Numbered from the stretch's first letter, positions 1 to 5,384 are shown. The stretch: 5,384 bases of DNA from Actinomycetota bacterium (GCA_009699915.1 WLNG01000116.1:1-5384); one strand, 5' to 3'. The notes: generated from the letters alone by a model not told the origin. A program made the numbers and translations.

Positions 1-441
1 GTCTATGCGGGGCTCCCGCACATTCGCGCGCACGGCGAGGGCGGGTCGATCGTCTTCACCGGTTCGGTCGCCTCGCACACGCCGGTGCCGAACCTCACGC
101 ATTACGTGGCTGCCAAGCACGGCGTGATCGGGATGATGAAGACGCTCGCGCTCGAGCTCGGCCCGGAGAAGATCCGCGTGAACGCGGTCTCGCCGACGAA
201 CGTCGGCACTCCGATGGTGATCAACGAGTTCATCATGAAGCTGTTCATGCCGGACCTCGAGACGCCCACCCAGGCGGACGCCGAGGCGCCGGATTCGCCG
301 TACCGTCAGGCCAACGCGATCGACGTGCCGTGGATCGAGTCGGATGACGTGACCAACGCGATCCTCTATCTCGTCTCCGACACCGGTCGCTACGTCACCG
401 GGATCTCGCTGCCGGTGGATGCAGGTTTCCTGCTGAAGTAG
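1..441 (+). CDS. SDR family oxidoreductase, mycofactocin-coupled (carveol dehydrogenase-like), C-terminal part
   Basis: This is the 3' part of a short-chain dehydrogenase/reductase: 146 codons read in frame 1 from the first base to TAG at 439-441. Family members are about 270-280 residues, so the N-terminal Rossmann half with its glycine-rich cofactor motif lies off the window. The catalytic triad is visible in local numbering: Ser22 (in FTGSVAS), Tyr35 and Lys39 (YVAAK). The later stretch VNAVSPTNVGTPM (60-72), the insert with LFMPDLETPT, then VPWIESDDVTNAILYLVSD (109-127) and YVTGISLPVDAG (131-142) resemble the mycofactocin-dependent SDR subfamily, in which NAD is held tightly and re-oxidised through mycofactocin. 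That assignment rests on recalled family features, not a search. The substrate is probably a secondary alcohol or ketone, identity unknown. The first ATG inside the window (85) is internal, because the reading frame and catalytic Ser lie upstream of it. A 216-bp gap with its own promoter separates it from the transporter genes. Confidence 0.88.
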   Translation, partial: VYAGLPHIRAHGEGGSIVFTGSVASHTPVPNLTHYVAAKHGVIGMMKTLALELGPEKIRVNAVSPTNVGTPMVINEFIMKLFMPDLETPTQADAEAPDSPYRQANAIDVPWIESDDVTNAILYLVSDTGRYVTGISLPVDAGFLLK

Positions 442-464
442 GGCCTTCAGGCCAGCCGTCTCAG

Positions 465-498
465 AGGGCCCGTGTGCGCCGTGTGTGCTGCGGGCCTT
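465..498 (+). terminator. possible weak terminator hairpin after the SDR gene
   Basis: The arms 465-472 (AGGGCCCG) and 491-498 (CGGGCCTT) can pair over 8 bp, including one G-U pair, around an 18-nt loop. The hairpin starts 24 nt after the SDR stop and is followed by TCTGTATG, which is not a convincing U-tract. A smaller GGCC/GGCC hairpin sits at 442-453. Either could help end or stabilise the SDR transcript. The long loop and missing U-run keep confidence low. Confidence 0.28.
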
Positions 499-571
499 CT
501 GTATGCCCGGGGCCATTGGAATAGGGCGTTCCTGGTGTCTGTAGCTCTCTCCAACACGCACCGGCTCCTGT
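499..571. other. intergenic stretch with no recognised element
   Basis: This lies between the possible SDR terminator and the candidate promoter of the transporter operon. I see no coding frame with a ribosome binding site and no tRNA-like fold. A short imperfect dyad (GGAA at 518-521, TTCC at 529-532) is the only structure, and it is too small to interpret. The sequence is visibly less GC-rich than the genes, as expected for an upstream regulatory region. Confidence 0.5.
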
Positions 572-600
572 TTGCCTGCGGCAGTCGGACGACTTACGAT
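572..600 (+). promoter_or_regulatory. candidate sigma-70-type promoter of the transporter operon
   Basis: A -35-like TTGCCT (572-577) and a -10-like TACGAT (595-600) are separated by the optimal 17 bp, each matching 4 of 6 consensus bases with the key TTG and TA...T positions kept. Transcription would start near 607, giving a leader of about 50 nt before the GTG start at 658. It is the best-spaced pair I found upstream of the binding-protein gene. It is an inference from sequence only. Confidence 0.5.
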
Positions 601-614
601 CGCATCGCAAATTG

Positions 615-630
615 AAACCGGCGCCGGTTT
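615..630. promoter_or_regulatory. perfect 16-bp palindrome, candidate operator
   Basis: AAACCGGCGCCGGTTT is an exact inverted repeat centred between 622 and 623. It starts about 8 nt after the predicted transcription start and ends 12 nt before the ribosome binding site. A dyad here is where a LacI-, TetR- or GntR-type repressor would block initiation or early elongation. The A-rich/T-rich outer edges around a CG-rich core loosely recall LacI-family operators, but the regulator is not in the window. As RNA it could also form a 6-bp stem with a GCGC loop. Confidence 0.5.
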
Positions 631-642
631 TCGTCGTCGGCT

Positions 643-651
643 GGAGAGGAG
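643..651 (+). promoter_or_regulatory. strong ribosome binding site that fixes the GTG start at 658
   Basis: GGAGAGGAG ends six bases before GTG at 658. This supports the GTG as the true start, placing a positively charged signal-peptide N-terminus directly after it. Confidence 0.8.
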
Positions 652-657
652 ACGTTC

Positions 658-2001
658 GTGAATAGCGATGCGATTCTTGGACGGCGCAAGCCGTTCCGCT
701 GGATCGTCACCGCCGGGATCGTGACTGCGGCAGTTGGGCTCGCAGCATGTGGCGGCAGTGACAACAAGAGTGATTCCGGTAGTGGGTCCGCCAGCGGTGG
801 CACCACGACCGAGGCGAAGAAGGCTGCGAAGCCGACTGAGCTCGTCTTCGGCAACCTCGTCGGCCTCCCGGCCGAGGGTGGCACCGACTTCGCCAATGGC
901 GTTGCGATCGGCATCAAGGAGATCAACGACGCCGGTGGCGTCGAGGGTGTCATGATCTCGGAGAAGCAGTTCAAGAAGGGCGTCTCGCCGGAGACGGCAG
1001 TCCAGGCATACCGCCAGGCCGCTGCCGATCCCTCGGTGCTGGTCGCGTGGGCCGGTGCCGGTGGTGGTCAGGCCATCAAGGCGCAGGCCGACAAGGTCAA
1101 GCTGGCGGTCTTCAACGCCAACGGCCGCCGCGACGCGTACGACCCGGTCGGGAAGTACTTCTTCGCGATCTCGGCTGACGGCGAGTACGCGACGTCGGCT
1201 CTTGTCTGGGCGAATCAGAATGTCGCTCCGGTCAAGAAGCTGGCAGTCCTGCACTTCGACTCCGACTACTCGCTCAGCCTCACGCCCGCTCTGAAGGAGC
1301 GTTGCGAGGGCAACTTCAAGGCGACGCCGGACTCCGATCCGCTCCCGCCGCTTGGGTGCAAGGTCGTCGACGAGGAGCAGGCAGCCTACGACGCACCGGT
1401 GGACGCGCTCATCCCGCAGCTGACGAAGATGAAGAACAGCGGGGCTGACACGTACTACATCGAGTGCCTGAACCCGAACGCCATGAAGGCTGCTCGTCAG
1501 CTCGGGCTGTTCGACAAGGCGGTCATCAGCGACCAGAACTGCGCAGTGCCGGCCCTGGCCGCTGCTGCCGGTCCGGCCCTGAACGGCCTGGTCATCGGTG
1601 CGCACAAGTGCGCCGCCGGCGATGAGATCCCCGCAACGGATCCGGTCCGTGTGTTCTGCGACAACATGAAGAAGAACTACGCGGCCATGTTCCCGAAGCT
1701 GCAGTGGGCGAACTACTCGATCTACGGTAATGACGCCGTGCATCTGTTCGCCGAGGCAGCCCGGAAGCTGATCGTGGCGGGCAAGGAGGTCACGCGTGAC
1801 TCCATCCGTGACGAGCTCGAGGCCTTCGATGGCACGGGCGACTTCACGACCAGCCACGGCAAGCCGAAGACCAGCGCCACGAACCACCGCATCACCGGTA
1901 CGTGGAAGGAGGCCTACGCCGACATCGAGGTCAACGTTGCTGGCGACAAGCCCAGCTACAAGCTGGCCAAGGGTGCCGATCCGACCGGCGCCGACTGGTA
2001 G
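658..2001 (+). CDS. Liv/HAAT-type ABC transporter substrate-binding lipoprotein
   Basis: This 447-residue protein is the extracellular solute receptor of the ABC importer encoded downstream. It starts with a basic segment (RRKPFR, 9-14), a hydrophobic stretch (15-27) and the lipobox LAAC with Cys31 as the lipidated residue. A flexible Ser/Gly/Thr/Lys linker follows (about 32-60). The mature part begins ELVFGNLVGLPAEGG (61-75), then GVAIGIKEINDAGGVEGV (81-98), which is typical of type I periplasmic binding proteins of the branched-chain amino acid class (Peripla_BP_6-like). Its length fits that family. Six further cysteines (216, 234, 270, 295, 318, 334) could form disulfides. The ligand cannot be read from sequence. 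The neighbouring NTF2-like and SDR genes hint at a catabolic substrate rather than an amino acid. The gene ends with two in-frame stops (TAG TAG, 1999-2004) inside a duplicated GGTAGTA. A promoter, palindrome and strong ribosome binding site precede it, and a hairpin cluster follows. Confidence 0.93.
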   Translation: MNSDAILGRRKPFRWIVTAGIVTAAVGLAACGGSDNKSDSGSGSASGGTTTEAKKAAKPTELVFGNLVGLPAEGGTDFANGVAIGIKEINDAGGVEGVMISEKQFKKGVSPETAVQAYRQAAADPSVLVAWAGAGGGQAIKAQADKVKLAVFNANGRRDAYDPVGKYFFAISADGEYATSALVWANQNVAPVKKLAVLHFDSDYSLSLTPALKERCEGNFKATPDSDPLPPLGCKVVDEEQAAYDAPVDALIPQLTKMKNSGADTYYIECLNPNAMKAARQLGLFDKAVISDQNCAVPALAAAAGPALNGLVIGAHKCAAGDEIPATDPVRVFCDNMKKNYAAMFPKLQWANYSIYGNDAVHLFAEAARKLIVAGKEVTRDSIRDELEAFDGTGDFTTSHGKPKTSATNHRITGTWKEAYADIEVNVAGDKPSYKLAKGADPTGADW

Positions 2002-2021
2002 TAGGTAGTAGGACGATGTAC

Positions 2022-2050
2022 CCGGTGGCGGGCCGAGGGCCCGCCACCGG
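2022..2050 (+). promoter_or_regulatory. intra-operon hairpin 1
   Basis: The arms CCGGTGGCGGGC (2022-2033) and GCCCGCCACCGG (2039-2050) are perfectly complementary over 12 bp with a 5-nt loop (13 bp if C2034-G2038 pairs). It begins 20 nt after the binding-protein stop. No U-tract follows (TTCGGCTTGA), so it is either a U-less terminator/attenuator or a 3'-end stabiliser of the binding-protein mRNA. Confidence 0.75.
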
Positions 2051-2060
2051 TTCGGCTTGA

Positions 2061-2096
2061 CCGGGTGCCGGGGGCTTTCGAGCCCTCGGCACCCGG
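2061..2096 (+). promoter_or_regulatory. intra-operon hairpin 2, long stem with UUCG loop
   Basis: Bases 2061-2076 pair with 2081-2096 over 16 bp, with a single G-U wobble (2071-2086), around a TTCG tetraloop (2077-2080). It follows hairpin 1 by 10 nt. The length and near-perfect pairing in non-coding sequence argue for RNA function: partial termination, or protection of the upstream mRNA from 3' exonucleases. No U-run follows. Confidence 0.78.
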
Positions 2097-2100
2097 CACG

Positions 2101-2117
2101 TCGGCCCTTCGGGCCGG
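2101..2117 (+). promoter_or_regulatory. intra-operon hairpin 3
   Basis: Bases 2101-2107 can pair with 2111-2117 over 7 bp around a TTC triloop, with one T-G wobble at the base, and the stem may extend by two more pairs (2099-2100 with 2118-2119). A shorter stem with a UUCG loop is the alternative. It is weaker than the two preceding stems and ends 25 nt before the next ribosome binding site. Confidence 0.5.
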
Positions 2118-2142
2118 CGGATCACTAGTACTGGAAGAGAGC

Positions 2143-2147
2143 GGAGG
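2143..2147 (+). promoter_or_regulatory. ribosome binding site of the NTF2-like gene
   Basis: GGAGG lies nine bases before ATG at 2157. It gives this gene independent translation initiation after the hairpin cluster and supports the chosen start. Confidence 0.75.
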
Positions 2148-2156
2148 GTCAACCCC

Positions 2157-2645
2157 ATGACGTCGCATGGATCGCCGGAGGACCGGCTCACAGAACTTGA
2201 AGACCGTCGTCTGATCGACGACGTGCTTTATCGCTACGCCCAGGCGCTCGACAGCCGCGACTGGGAGCTGCTTCGCTCCTGCTTCACCCCCGACGCCGTC
2301 GCCGACTACCTTGAGCTCGGTGGCATCAACGATGGCTTTGAGGCGATTCTCACGCTCTGCCGCGGCGCGCTCGATGGTCTTGACGCGACGCAGCACCTGA
2401 TCGGTTCGCCGCTCGCGACGATCGACGGCGACACCGCCACCGCGACCTGCTACCTCCAGGCGCAGCACGTCTTCAACGGCGCCGACGGCGGCGACCACTT
2501 CCTCGTCGGCGGGACGTACGTCGACAAGCTCGTCCGCACGCCCGATGGCTGGCGGATCAAGCACAGGACGCTCCATGCGACCTGGACCGCCGGGAACCCG
2601 GGTGTCTTCGCTGCCGGCGCAGAGCGCCTCGCAGGCAACAACTAG
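2157..2645 (+). CDS. SnoaL/NTF2-fold protein (SnoaL_4-like), possible catabolic enzyme
   Basis: This 162-residue protein is of the length and layout of the nuclear transport factor 2-like superfamily, closest in feel to SnoaL_4 proteins (relatives of scytalone dehydratase and the beta subunits of ring-hydroxylating dioxygenases). The N-terminal helix has DDVLYRYAQALDSRDWELLRSCFTPDA (21-47), with Tyr27 and Asp32 at positions where family members carry pocket residues. His80 lies in TQHLIG. The strands follow: DGDTATATCYLQAQHVF (90-106), then GGTYVDKLVRTPDGWRIKHRTL (118-139). There is no signal peptide, so it should be cytoplasmic. The fold hosts dehydratases, isomerases, hydrolases and non-enzymes, so no reaction can be assigned. 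It sits between the binding-protein gene and the permease gene, 18 nt before the latter, which suggests a role in the first step on the imported compound or in its sensing. ATG 2157 has a good ribosome binding site. Confidence 0.87.
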   Translation: MTSHGSPEDRLTELEDRRLIDDVLYRYAQALDSRDWELLRSCFTPDAVADYLELGGINDGFEAILTLCRGALDGLDATQHLIGSPLATIDGDTATATCYLQAQHVFNGADGGDHFLVGGTYVDKLVRTPDGWRIKHRTLHATWTAGNPGVFAAGAERLAGNN

Positions 2646-2663
2646 AACCGACGGACTGGATCG

Positions 2664-5384
2664 ATGAGCGACCTCAGCCAATACATCTTCTCCGGCCTCT
2701 CGGTCGGCTGCATCTACGCCTTCGTGGCGCTCGGCCTCGTGATCGTGGCCAATGTCACCGGGGTCTACAACTTCGCCACCGGTGAATACGTGATGCTCGG
2801 CGGCATGCTCTTCGCGGTCTCCGCCGCGGCGGGCTGGTCACTCTGGCTCGCAACAATCCTCGCGGTGGTCGCAGTGGCGGCCGTCGCCGTCCTCCAGGAG
2901 CGGCTGACCGTCGCCCCGGTGAGAGGGAAACTCAGCTCGCTCGGGCTCGTGATCGGAACGCTCGGCGTCGGCGTCGCAATCCGCGGTGCCGCGCTGCTCA
3001 TCTGGAAGGAGGACCCGCGCCCCGGGCCCGCGTACCAGCAGGGGCTCTTCAAGTTCCTCGGCGCCAGCCTGACCGACCAGGTGAAGTGGGTCTACCTCAC
3101 CACCGCGGTCGCGCTCGTCCTCGTCTTCCTGCTCTTCCGCTTCACGAGCGTGGGCCGGGCGATGCGCGCCTGCGCGATCAACCCCGTCGCCGCGCGCCTC
3201 GCCGGCATCCGGCTCGGCCGGATGTCGATGGTCTCGTTCGCGCTGGCCGGGGGGCTCTGCGGCCTGATCGCGGCCGTCACCGCGAACCTGAGCCTGATCC
3301 GCTGGGACAGCGGCATCACAATCGGCCTCGTCGGCTTCATCGCCGCCGCCCTCGCCGGCTTCGACAGCCCGGCGAAGGCAGTGCTCGCCGGTCTCTTCCT
3401 CGGCGTCCTCGAGAACCTCGCCGCCGGCTACATCTCCTCGGAGTACTCGAAGGCGATCGTCTACGGCACGCTGATCGTCTACCTGCTCGCCCGCGACCTC
3501 GCCGGTGAAGAGGGCATCATCCGCCGCACGCTGCTGCGCCGCCGGGCGTCGGCCGCAGGGTCAGAGGATGCAGGTGATCTGCGCATCGAGGTGCGCTCGC
3601 GCATCCACGCCGTCGAGGATTACGTGCGCCTGCGCACGCAGGAGCGCATCGAGCAGGCCGGCGGCATCGGCCGTCGAGCACTCGCGACGGTCGATCCGCG
3701 CCGCGTCGGCTTGATGAAATTCCTGCCGCTGCTCTTCGTGATCCTGCTGTGGATCTATCCGCAGACGACGAGCGACCAAGCGCAGCTTGACGCCGCCGTC
3801 TTCATCATCATCGCGGCGATCGCCGCCACCGGCCTCGGCCTGGTGATGGGCCTCGCCGCCCAGTTCAGCCTTGGCCAGGCGGCGTTCATGCTGATCAGCG
3901 GCTACGCCTCGGCGATCCTGACGGCCAACCACGGCTGGGATCCGCTCGCCGCGGCTGCCGTGGCGGTCCTGCTGTCGGTGGTCATCGGCGCATTCGTGGG
4001 GTGGCTCACACTGCGGCTCGAAGGGCTCAACCTCGCCTTGGCGACGCTTGCGGTGCTTGTGATCCTCGGCGTCTTCGTCCTTCAGCAGGACAGCCTCACC
4101 GGCGGCGCCGGCGGCCTGCTCGGCGTTCCGAGCCTCAAGCTGTTCGGGCAGGAGATCGTGGAGCCGCGAAGCTACTACCGGTTCTGCCTGGTGATCCTCG
4201 CGGTCTGCATGCTGGTCGCGCGCAACATCTACAAGTCGCGGATGGGTCGCTCCCTGAAGGCGATCGGCATCGATGAGGAGGCGGCGCGCAGCGTCGGTCT
4301 CAACGCCTGGCGTCTGAAGATGAAGATCTTCGTCCTCGCCTCGGCGATGGCCGGCATCGCGGGCGTCCTCTCGATCCATTACCTCAACTTCGTGGGCCCC
4401 GACAGCTTCAATGTCGGCTTGACGATCAACCTCGTCACGTACGTGGTCGTCGGCGGGGTGCTCTCCCCATACGGCGGCGCCGTCGGAGCGGTCGTGGTCG
4501 GAGCACTGCTCTTCTACTTCCGCGAGCACGTCGGGGCGAGCGTCGGTGGCAACAGCTCGACCTGGGACGTGTTCATCTCGGGCATCCTGCTCGTGATCTT
4601 CGTCCTGCTCTTCCGGGACGGCCTCGCGTCAATTCCGGGCAAGCTCAACGCCCTCGTGAAGCGCAAGCTCGGCAAGGCGCCTGCGCAGGAGCCTGAGGGT
4701 CCGGTCGACGACGAGAGCGAGGTGCTCGGCGGAGACGCGCTCGGTGCCTCTGCCACGCTCAAGGTGACCGACGGCGATGGCTCTGCGACGCGCTCGCTTG
4801 AGCCGGTCCGTCACGAGACGCCGGTCGTCGCCGTGGAAGGCCTCACGAAGCGCTTCGGCAGCCTGATCGCGGTGAACGGCCTGTCGTTCAACCTGCGTCC
4901 CGGCTACGTGACGGCGCTGATCGGCCCGAACGGCGCCGGCAAGTCGACCGTGATCTCGCTGATCTCGGGGACGCTCTCGCCCAGCGAGGGCGCCGTCGGC
5001 GTGATGGGCCAGCCGGTCGTCGGCCGCTCAGCCCGCCAGATCGCCGAGCTCGGTCTGGCGCGCACGTACCAGACTCCGCGCCTGTTCGAGGGAATGACGC
5101 TGATCGAGACCGTCATGCTCGCGCGCGACCGCTTCGGCAGTCGCGCCTGGCTGACCGACGCCGCGCTGCGTACGCCGCGCGCCCTGCGCGAAGAGCGCGA
5201 GTCGCACGATCAGGGGCTCGCGTGGCTCGCGTTCGTCGGCCTCGCCGATGACGCGGACGCGCAGGCGACCTCGCTCCCGGTGGGCAAGCAGCGGATGGCC
5301 GAGGTCGCCCGCGCCCTCGCCGCCGAGCCCGCGATCCTGCTGCTCGACGAGCCGGCTGCGGGCCTGGACGGCGCCAGATCGGAA
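2664..5384 (+). CDS. Fused Liv-type ABC transporter: LivH permease + LivM permease + LivG ATPase, 3' incomplete
   Basis: One open frame of 907 codons runs from ATG 2664 to the window end without a stop and carries three subunits that are usually separate. Residues 1-290 are LivH-like, with about eight membrane segments, NFATGEY (36-42), and the cytoplasmic coupling loop GRAMRACAINPVAARLAGI (164-182). A charged linker (about 290-350) follows. Residues 351-654 are LivM-like: QFSLGQAAF (400-408), EGLNLALATL (453-462), DSLTGGAGGLLG (476-487), and coupling loop GRSLKAIGIDEEAARSVGL (528-546). An acidic linker (about 660-719) leads to a LivG-like ATPase: Walker A GPNGAGKST (754-762), Q-loop Gln803, a divergent signature LPVGKQ (871-876) and Walker B ILLLDEP (891-897) with Glu896. 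The D-loop region and H-loop are cut off. It should form the inner-membrane pore and half of the motor, with a LivF-type ATPase probably following. ATG 2664 is 18 nt after the NTF2-like stop with only a weak GGA (2653-2655), so coupled translation is likely. Confidence 0.92.
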   Translation, partial: MSDLSQYIFSGLSVGCIYAFVALGLVIVANVTGVYNFATGEYVMLGGMLFAVSAAAGWSLWLATILAVVAVAAVAVLQERLTVAPVRGKLSSLGLVIGTLGVGVAIRGAALLIWKEDPRPGPAYQQGLFKFLGASLTDQVKWVYLTTAVALVLVFLLFRFTSVGRAMRACAINPVAARLAGIRLGRMSMVSFALAGGLCGLIAAVTANLSLIRWDSGITIGLVGFIAAALAGFDSPAKAVLAGLFLGVLENLAAGYISSEYSKAIVYGTLIVYLLARDLAGEEGIIRRTLLRRRASAAGSEDAGDLRIEVRSRIHAVEDYVRLRTQERIEQAGGIGRRALATVDPRRVGLMKFLPLLFVILLWIYPQTTSDQAQLDAAVFIIIAAIAATGLGLVMGLAAQFSLGQAAFMLISGYASAILTANHGWDPLAAAAVAVLLSVVIGAFVGWLTLRLEGLNLALATLAVLVILGVFVLQQDSLTGGAGGLLGVPSLKLFGQEIVEPRSYYRFCLVILAVCMLVARNIYKSRMGRSLKAIGIDEEAARSVGLNAWRLKMKIFVLASAMAGIAGVLSIHYLNFVGPDSFNVGLTINLVTYVVVGGVLSPYGGAVGAVVVGALLFYFREHVGASVGGNSSTWDVFISGILLVIFVLLFRDGLASIPGKLNALVKRKLGKAPAQEPEGPVDDESEVLGGDALGASATLKVTDGDGSATRSLEPVRHETPVVAVEGLTKRFGSLIAVNGLSFNLRPGYVTALIGPNGAGKSTVISLISGTLSPSEGAVGVMGQPVVGRSARQIAELGLARTYQTPRLFEGMTLIETVMLARDRFGSRAWLTDAALRTPRALREERESHDQGLAWLAFVGLADDADAQATSLPVGKQRMAEVARALAAEPAILLLDEPAAGLDGARSE
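3534..3713 (+). other. inter-permease linker of the fusion (LivH to LivM)
   Basis: Codons 291-350 join the two membrane domains. The start is strongly basic (RRASAAG), the middle is rich in alternating charged and hydrophobic residues (LRIEVRSRIHAVEDYVRLRTQERIEQAGG, a plausible amphipathic helix), and the end is basic again before ATG 3714 (Met351), where the first LivM membrane segment begins. No Shine-Dalgarno-like sequence precedes ATG 3714, so a separately initiated LivM is unlikely. The linker should be cytoplasmic by the positive-inside rule. Confidence 0.65.
4641..4820 (+). other. acidic linker of the fusion (LivM to LivG)
   Basis: Codons 660-719 link the last LivM membrane segment (ending near FRDGL, 650-654) to the ATPase core that starts around PVVAVEGLTKRFG (720-732). 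A short basic part next to the membrane (KLNALVKRKLGK) is followed by a low-complexity acidic, Gly/Ser/Ala-rich part (EPEGPVDDESEVLGGD). It looks disordered and long enough to let the ATPase dock under the permease pair. Confidence 0.7.
5376..5384. other. terminal 9 bases identical to Illumina adapter start
   Basis: The window ends AGATCGGAA, the first nine bases of the common Illumina adapter AGATCGGAAGAGC. It stays in frame as Arg-Ser-Glu, so it may be genomic, but AGA is a very rare arginine codon in this gene. The final three residues of the fusion protein should be treated as uncertain. Confidence 0.5.

Noticed and set aside
1997..2010. Tandem 7-bp duplication GGTAGTA spanning the stop codon
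   Set aside because: Two short copies only. They give a doubled in-frame TAG stop, but there is no sign of mobile-element target duplication or wider repeat structure.
1956..2681. Minus-strand open frame of 241 codons covering the NTF2-like gene and the hairpin region
   Set aside because: It overlaps the well-supported NTF2-like gene antisense and runs through the hairpin cluster. Its translation resembles no family I know.
3086..3508. Plus-strand open frame of 140 codons inside the LivH region
   Set aside because: It is an Arg/Pro-rich out-of-frame shadow of the LivH-like domain, which reads cleanly in the other frame with conserved motifs.
3561..4529. Long open frame on the minus strand (322 codons) opposite the fused permease
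   Set aside because: It is antisense to clearly recognisable LivH/LivM sequence. Its product is a His/Asp/Glu/Arg-rich low-complexity string typical of the mirror frame of GC-rich membrane-protein genes. No ribosome binding site or family feature is visible.
3714..5384. Separate LivM gene starting at ATG 3714
   Set aside because: The frame is continuous with LivH, and no Shine-Dalgarno-like sequence precedes this ATG. A minor internal start cannot be excluded, but a fusion is the simpler reading.
1..5384. CRISPR arrays, tRNA/rRNA genes, insertion sequences
   Set aside because: I looked for regularly spaced repeats, transposase motifs, terminal inverted repeats and tRNA-like folds on both strands and saw none.

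Overview
The window is GC-rich, with codons strongly ending in G or C, and every gene supported lies on the + strand. It looks like an actinobacterial chromosome segment. Three things point that way: the tail of a short-chain dehydrogenase of the mycofactocin-coupled (carveol dehydrogenase-like) type, a low-complexity Ser/Gly/Thr linker after a lipobox in the binding protein, and fused Liv-type transporter subunits. A Thermoleophilia-like (Solirubrobacterales) origin is my best guess, but it is an inference. Both ends cut through genes, so this is probably a whole short contig.

Layout. Positions 1-441 hold the C-terminal half of the SDR oxidoreductase. Positions 442-657 are a regulatory gap with a possible weak terminator, a plausible sigma-70-type promoter (572-600), a perfect 16-bp palindrome just downstream of it (615-630) and a strong ribosome binding site. 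Positions 658-2001 encode a Liv/HAAT-type solute-binding lipoprotein. Positions 2002-2156 hold three consecutive GC-rich hairpins. Positions 2157-2645 encode a small SnoaL/NTF2-fold protein. From 2664 to the window end a single uninterrupted frame of at least 907 codons encodes, in order, a LivH-type permease, a LivM-type permease and a LivG-type ATPase.

How the parts fit. The binding protein, NTF2-like protein and fused membrane/ATPase protein appear to form one operon for ATP-driven uptake of a small organic molecule. The permeases belong to the branched-chain amino acid transporter family, but members of that family also carry aromatic acids, amides and other compounds. An NTF2-fold protein inside the operon and a mycofactocin-type SDR next door make a catabolic substrate (alcohol, terpenoid, steroid or aromatic) at least as likely as an amino acid. 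The hairpin cluster after the binding-protein gene would suit high binding-protein expression relative to the transporter. A LivF-type second ATPase is expected downstream but lies outside the window.

The most notable items are the three-domain LivH-LivM-LivG fusion, the hairpin cluster, the promoter-proximal palindrome, and a 3' end whose last nine bases match the start of a common Illumina adapter, so the last three codons may not be genomic.
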